Assembly (NCBI GenBank): GCA_021850835.1
Contig: JAJZKS010000064.1
Location: forward strand, 1-8,723
Length of the DNA: 8,723 bases
Direction of reading: 5' to 3'
Source: Thermoplasmata archaeon
GTDB lineage: Archaea; Thermoplasmatota; Thermoplasmata; Thermoplasmatales; Thermoplasmataceae
The translations under genes and the position numbers were made by a program. A model generated the notes under the pieces. That model had not been told where the DNA came from and searched no databases. It worked only from the letters and a program-made list of their open reading frames with translations. Each line of letters begins with the position of its first letter. Positions within the stretch are counted from its first letter, which is position 1. Below, piece after piece: positions 5,337 through 8,723 of this stretch.

Positions 5337-8300
5337 AATCCAATTTTGCTTTTCTTTTTCGTGAATACTCTGTAACCCACATATATGTAAAACCCGATTG
5401 CTCCTAAAAGAACGAGGTTGACACCGAGGTAGACAGGGTTTGCATAGGTTATTTTCACAACCTGGCTCTGGTATACCTGTGAATTGCTAAGCCTGATCAC
5501 CACTGAGATATAATAAGGGCTCCCAGGGGCCAATCCTTTCAGGAAGGCATAGCTGGTATTCTGAGAAGTGACTGTGGTGATTTCCGGGCTCAGGAAATTC
5601 TGGTTGTTTGACACATATACCTGATAGATGGAGAAATTCTGGCCCTCGTACGGTGTCCATGATACATATCCAAAATAGAACAGGAGGGGGAAGTAATGGG
5701 TTATGGATATTGATTCTCCAGGTGTAGCTGTTATCTTTGACGGGTTCATCCTGATGTTCAATATTGTTGACGAAGTTATGTTAAGCGGGGTGCTGAAGTT
5801 ATCGTACATATCCGCGGAAGCGCTGACATTATACTTGCCTGTTGCAGGGTAGACGAAATAATATCCCGTGGAGTTTGTAAACGATCCGTCTGTGGAATTC
5901 AACCTCACCAATGCACCTTCCACTGGGAAAGCATATATGGAATCCGTCACAGTACCGGAAAGCACGTTGAAAGATCCACGAACAGGCATTAGGTTGGCCT
6001 GAATGCTCATGTTCTCACCAGGTTGCAGCAGCACTTTTTCGCTCTGGTTGGAATATCCTGCTGCTGAAATATTAATATTAACCAGCATACCGGGCGAAAT
6101 GCTTCTAACATGATAACCTCCAGCCTGTGGAACAGTCAGGTTGTCAAAAGTTACTGTGGCATTGGAGTTGAACACAAATATGGAAAGGCTGACATTCATG
6201 GGGACAAGCTTCAGGCTGATATTCTGAGAACCTGAAATTGTGGAAGTTCCTCCATAAAAGCCTGGGGCTGATGCACTTACGGGCGTGCTCATATTCAAAG
6301 CAGGAATCTGCATGCCAGGCTTGCTGTAAGCGTAACTGTAGAAATAAAGTGCTGTAATTTTGGTTCCAGGGAAATTTGTGCCATTAATGGTATAGTTCAC
6401 CGATACATTGGCAAGATGCATGTTAGGCAGGGTTATGTTCCGGGAGGCAGTCTGCAGAACTCCACCTGAGGTGTATGTTGCATTAACAGTAAAATACCCG
6501 CCATTTCTGACATCAAAGATATTTGAATTCTGGGAAACATTGTCAAAGGTCCAGTTAACAGTTCCCGAAACCCCACTGAGACTGAAGGCCACTTGTGAGG
6601 GAAAACCAAAACTCTGGTGGTATGTTATTTCCGGAACAGCGTTCCCGGCACTGCCTAATAAAGTACTTTCCGCCTTGGATGATGAGTAAAACTGGAGCTG
6701 CCCACCGGCGTAATTGGCATCAATGGTAGAATAAGATTCCAGGCCAATATGGTCATAATGCTGGAAATAAACATATTCCGGAGAAAAAGGAGTGCTTCCG
6801 TTGCTGAGGGTAATGGAGCTGAAAGTGCCGGGGCTAATCACTGTCAGGTTTGTCTGGGATTCAAACTGGGAGGTTCCAAGCGTGGGTGACATTGTACCGG
6901 AGAAATTGAGGAATGCAGGTATGCTCCGGGTGAAACCGTCACTGGTTGTAACCGTAACGCCGTATTTGCCCATTGAAATTCCCACATTGAAAAGGCTCAG
7001 TTTCTCTGAGAGCAAGGGAGGCATTGCATAGGTCCTGATGTACTGGCTTCCAGACTGCGCAAGCACGAGCTTCAGGCTTTCCCCGCTGGAATTGAGTGTT
7101 ACCCCGAATCTTACATAATTGAGGGGATCTGAGTAAAAACCCGCATAATAGAATGTAGTGCCATTGTTCGCCAATCTGTCTTGATTTGGCGTAAGGTTAA
7201 GGTCCGCAGATATGCTAGTTGCATTGTATGACCTCGTGCCGTTGAAAAGAGCAATACCCCCATATCCAGCAATTATTTCCCTTGATGCGTTTATGAGGGC
7301 CGATACCTTAGGGGTCCCCAGTCCAGTGACAGGATTCCAGTAAGGGCTGTTCAGGTAGTAGCCGTTAGTGCCCGACACGATCTGGGTGAAGGAGCTGTCG
7401 TAAAGAGGCGTCCGCGCGATCTGGTACAGCAGTGGGTTTATAGATGGGAGATGAACACCCGCTTTCTGTTCAATAAGGGCAACCACATCTGCCCATATGG
7501 GTGTTGCAACACTTGTCCCTCCAACAATGTATTGCCCACCGCTGGATATCACATATACTCCTGTGTACTTGTTTGCATCCATTGCCACATCAGGCACACC
7601 CCTCCTGGTATCATTGTACCCCTTTGCAGACTGCCAGTATGGCGTGTTGAAAACCGTGCTGTAGCCTCCGCCGCTCCCGTATGACTGGCCATTGACCACT
7701 CCTCCCCAGCCAGACTGCTGAAACTTATCAGCTACTGCGTAAAGAGAAGTCCCGCCCACACCGGTTACATTTGGGTCAGACGCAGGGAAGTCAACACTGA
7801 GCTTTGATCCAGTGTATGCTCCATTGTCGCCGGATGCAGCGAGAACAGTGATTCCTTGAGAGGCGGCCTGTGAGTACACCTTTGAATAGGTTAACTCAGA
7901 ACTCGCAGATAGCGCAGTTTCAGGAGAACCCCAGCTAAGGGAAAGGATGTTTGCAAGATGATTTGATACCGCATAACTGACTACAGCCTGCAGTTCATTG
8001 GTATAAGGGGAAGTCGCAACGAGCAGGACAATCCTGGCAGCCGGTGCCAACGCATGTGCCCATTCAACATCAGTAGAGGTCTCCATTGCCCAGGTGGCGT
8101 TATAGGTGGCCGGTACTCCGTTGGGATATTGGATGGACAGGTTCACAGGTGGGAGCCCATTGACCGAATCGAATGCCCTGAGGTCATATTTGATATTGGG
8201 ATTTCCGTAAGCATCAACTATTCCAATGGCGATGCCGGAACCATTGATTCCATGAGCAATTGGCCAGGTGAAATTGTATGCTCTGGCAAGTACATTGGGA

Positions 8301-8723
8301 GTAAATGCAAAGGGGATGTTTAGATTCTGGCCAACATAGGAATAGGTCAGTGAAGGGTTAACGATGGTTTGGTTTTCATTGTAAAAGAAAGTGATGCCCG
8401 AATTAAAGGTAAGGGAATGAAGTGTATGATTTACTGTTTGGGCCAATGGAGCTGGGACAGAGAATGTCCACAGGAGCCCATATTTATGGGGTACTATTCC
8501 GACCTGGTTCAGGGCATTATCCGCCACAGCAACGTCATATGGATTGGACGGAACGTATACTGTAAAATTGGCTTGCGGTGGAATATCCCGCGTCCAGGTT
8601 GGTGTTGAAAATGAAAGCTGCGATAAAGCATTATCTCCATGAGCTCCGGAAGTTGCCGGTATAATCAACATGGAACCTGTCAGCATGATTATTGAGAAAG
8701 TAATGGCAGTAATAGTAGCCCTG
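5330..8723 (-). CDS. Secreted, membrane-anchored S53 peptidase (sedolisin/pro-kumamolisin type); N-terminus beyond the window
   Basis: The frame is open to the right edge. The first Met in view (8684-8686) lies within a signal peptide: residues before it read RATITAITFSII and those after it MLTGSMLIIPATSGAHG. Numbering from that Met, there are 1118 residues. A short activation prodomain spans about 20-118 and the S53 domain about 130-475. The catalytic acids are Glu202 and Asp206 (METSTDVEW), the oxyanion Asp is Asp287 (ASGDNGAY), and the serine is Ser392 (GGTSVATP). SWGSPE (251-256) and FPASDPNVTGVGGT (300-313) are further family motifs. The calcium site looks lost: the two ligand aspartates are Gln435 and Asn451. 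After about 480 come beta-rich segments, then PEGA-like (828-900), carboxypeptidase-regulatory-like (907-980) and fibronectin-III-like (1003-1083) segments. A membrane helix at 1085-1107 and a KKKSK tail finish it. Forty NxS/T sequons suggest heavy glycosylation. It should cut proteins outside the cell at acid pH. Confidence 0.92.
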   Translation of the reverse strand, partial: RATITAITFSIIMLTGSMLIIPATSGAHGDNALSQLSFSTPTWTRDIPPQANFTVYVPSNPYDVAVADNALNQVGIVPHKYGLLWTFSVPAPLAQTVNHTLHSLTFNSGITFFYNENQTIVNPSLTYSYVGQNLNIPFAFTPNVLARAYNFTWPIAHGINGSGIAIGIVDAYGNPNIKYDLRAFDSVNGLPPVNLSIQYPNGVPATYNATWAMETSTDVEWAHALAPAARIVLLVATSPYTNELQAVVSYAVSNHLANILSLSWGSPETALSASSELTYSKVYSQAASQGITVLAASGDNGAYTGSKLSVDFPASDPNVTGVGGTSLYAVADKFQQSGWGGVVNGQSYGSGGGYSTVFNTPYWQSAKGYNDTRRGVPDVAMDANKYTGVYVISSGGQYIVGGTSVATPIWADVVALIEQKAGVHLPSINPLLYQIARTPLYDSSFTQIVSGTNGYYLNSPYWNPVTGLGTPKVSALINASREIIAGYGGIALFNGTRSYNATSISADLNLTPNQDRLANNGTTFYYAGFYSDPLNYVRFGVTLNSSGESLKLVLAQSGSQYIRTYAMPPLLSEKLSLFNVGISMGKYGVTVTTSDGFTRSIPAFLNFSGTMSPTLGTSQFESQTNLTVISPGTFSSITLSNGSTPFSPEYVYFQHYDHIGLESYSTIDANYAGGQLQFYSSSKAESTLLGSAGNAVPEITYHQSFGFPSQVAFSLSGVSGTVNWTFDNVSQNSNIFDVRNGGYFTVNATYTSGGVLQTASRNITLPNMHLANVSVNYTINGTNFPGTKITALYFYSYAYSKPGMQIPALNMSTPVSASAPGFYGGTSTISGSQNISLKLVPMNVSLSIFVFNSNATVTFDNLTVPQAGGYHVRSISPGMLVNINISAAGYSNQSEKVLLQPGENMSIQANLMPVRGSFNVLSGTVTDSIYAFPVEGALVRLNSTDGSFTNSTGYYFVYPATGKYNVSASADMYDNFSTPLNITSSTILNIRMNPSKITATPGESISITHYFPLLFYFGYVSWTPYEGQNFSIYQVYVSNNQNFLSPEITTVTSQNTSYAFLKGLAPGSPYYISVVIRLSNSQVYQSQVVKITYANPVYLGVNLVLLGAIGFYIYVGYRVFTKKKSKIGFQ
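5344..5359 (+). terminator. T-tract terminator for the methionine operon, inside the peptidase coding end
   Basis: Three T-runs (5344-5347, 5350-5353 and 5355-5359) begin 8 bases after the MetE stop. They are the complement of the lysine codons of the peptidase's cytoplasmic KKKSK tail, so one stretch appears to serve as terminator on one strand and as positive-inside tail on the other. There is no hairpin. This is inferred from base content and position. Confidence 0.45.

Noticed and set aside
6408..8608. Several plus-strand open frames of 77-93 codons opposite the S53 peptidase gene.
   Set aside because: The minus-strand gene is confirmed by catalytic motifs, signal peptide and membrane anchor across this region, and none of the plus-strand translations resembles a known protein.
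1..8723. Search for a mobile element, CRISPR array, toxin-antitoxin pair, defence system, tRNA or rRNA.
   Set aside because: No transposase or integrase motifs, regular repeat-spacer units, terminal inverted repeats or tRNA-like folds were seen; nearly all bases are accounted for by housekeeping-type genes and one secreted peptidase.

Overview
The window most likely comes from a thermoacidophilic or acidophilic archaeon of the Thermoplasmatales/Thermoplasmata group. The signs are a prenyl-diphosphate synthase of the ether-lipid type, methionine synthase split into two adjacent genes next to metF, a small euryarchaeal-type zinc-ribbon gene, a large sequon-rich membrane-anchored sedolisin (an acid-protease family), heavy use of AGG/AGA arginine codons, U-tract-like terminators and promoters that suggest leaderless transcripts. 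The species cannot be fixed from the sequence alone.

Layout. Bases 1-561 (+) hold the C-terminal part of a trans-polyprenyl (probably geranylgeranyl) diphosphate synthase whose start lies before the window. Its stop codon overlaps, tail to tail, that of a 62-residue zinc-ribbon protein on the minus strand (558-746). A 162-base divergent region (747-908) separates this from an ALDH7-family aldehyde dehydrogenase (909-2477, +). After a 71-base T-rich gap comes a tight three-gene methionine operon on the plus strand: a MetF-like methylenetetrahydrofolate reductase (2549-3373), a MetE N-terminal-like subunit (3374-4294) and a MetE C-terminal catalytic subunit with all four zinc ligands (4296-5336). 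The operon runs tail to tail into a very large minus-strand S53 peptidase (5330 to beyond the right edge), with a 7-base overlap of the two coding ends.

How the genes work together. MetF would make the methyl-pterin, and the two MetE parts would pass the methyl group to homocysteine, so 2549-5336 reads as one pathway module. The aldehyde dehydrogenase keeps the residues linked to alpha-aminoadipate semialdehyde binding and is probably an amino-acid semialdehyde oxidiser; nothing nearby proves its substrate. The sedolisin is secreted and anchored by a C-terminal membrane helix, with a long ectodomain (PEGA-like, carboxypeptidase-regulatory-like and fibronectin-III-like segments by eye) and 40 N-glycosylation sequons. 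It looks like a cell-surface acid peptidase and is independent of the metabolic genes.

I found no mobile element, CRISPR array, tRNA, rRNA or defence system. No wholly new system is visible. The most unusual points are the apparent loss of the sedolisin calcium site, the modular glycosylated ectodomain, the stand-alone MetE halves, and plus-strand T-tract terminators embedded in the coding ends of opposing genes.
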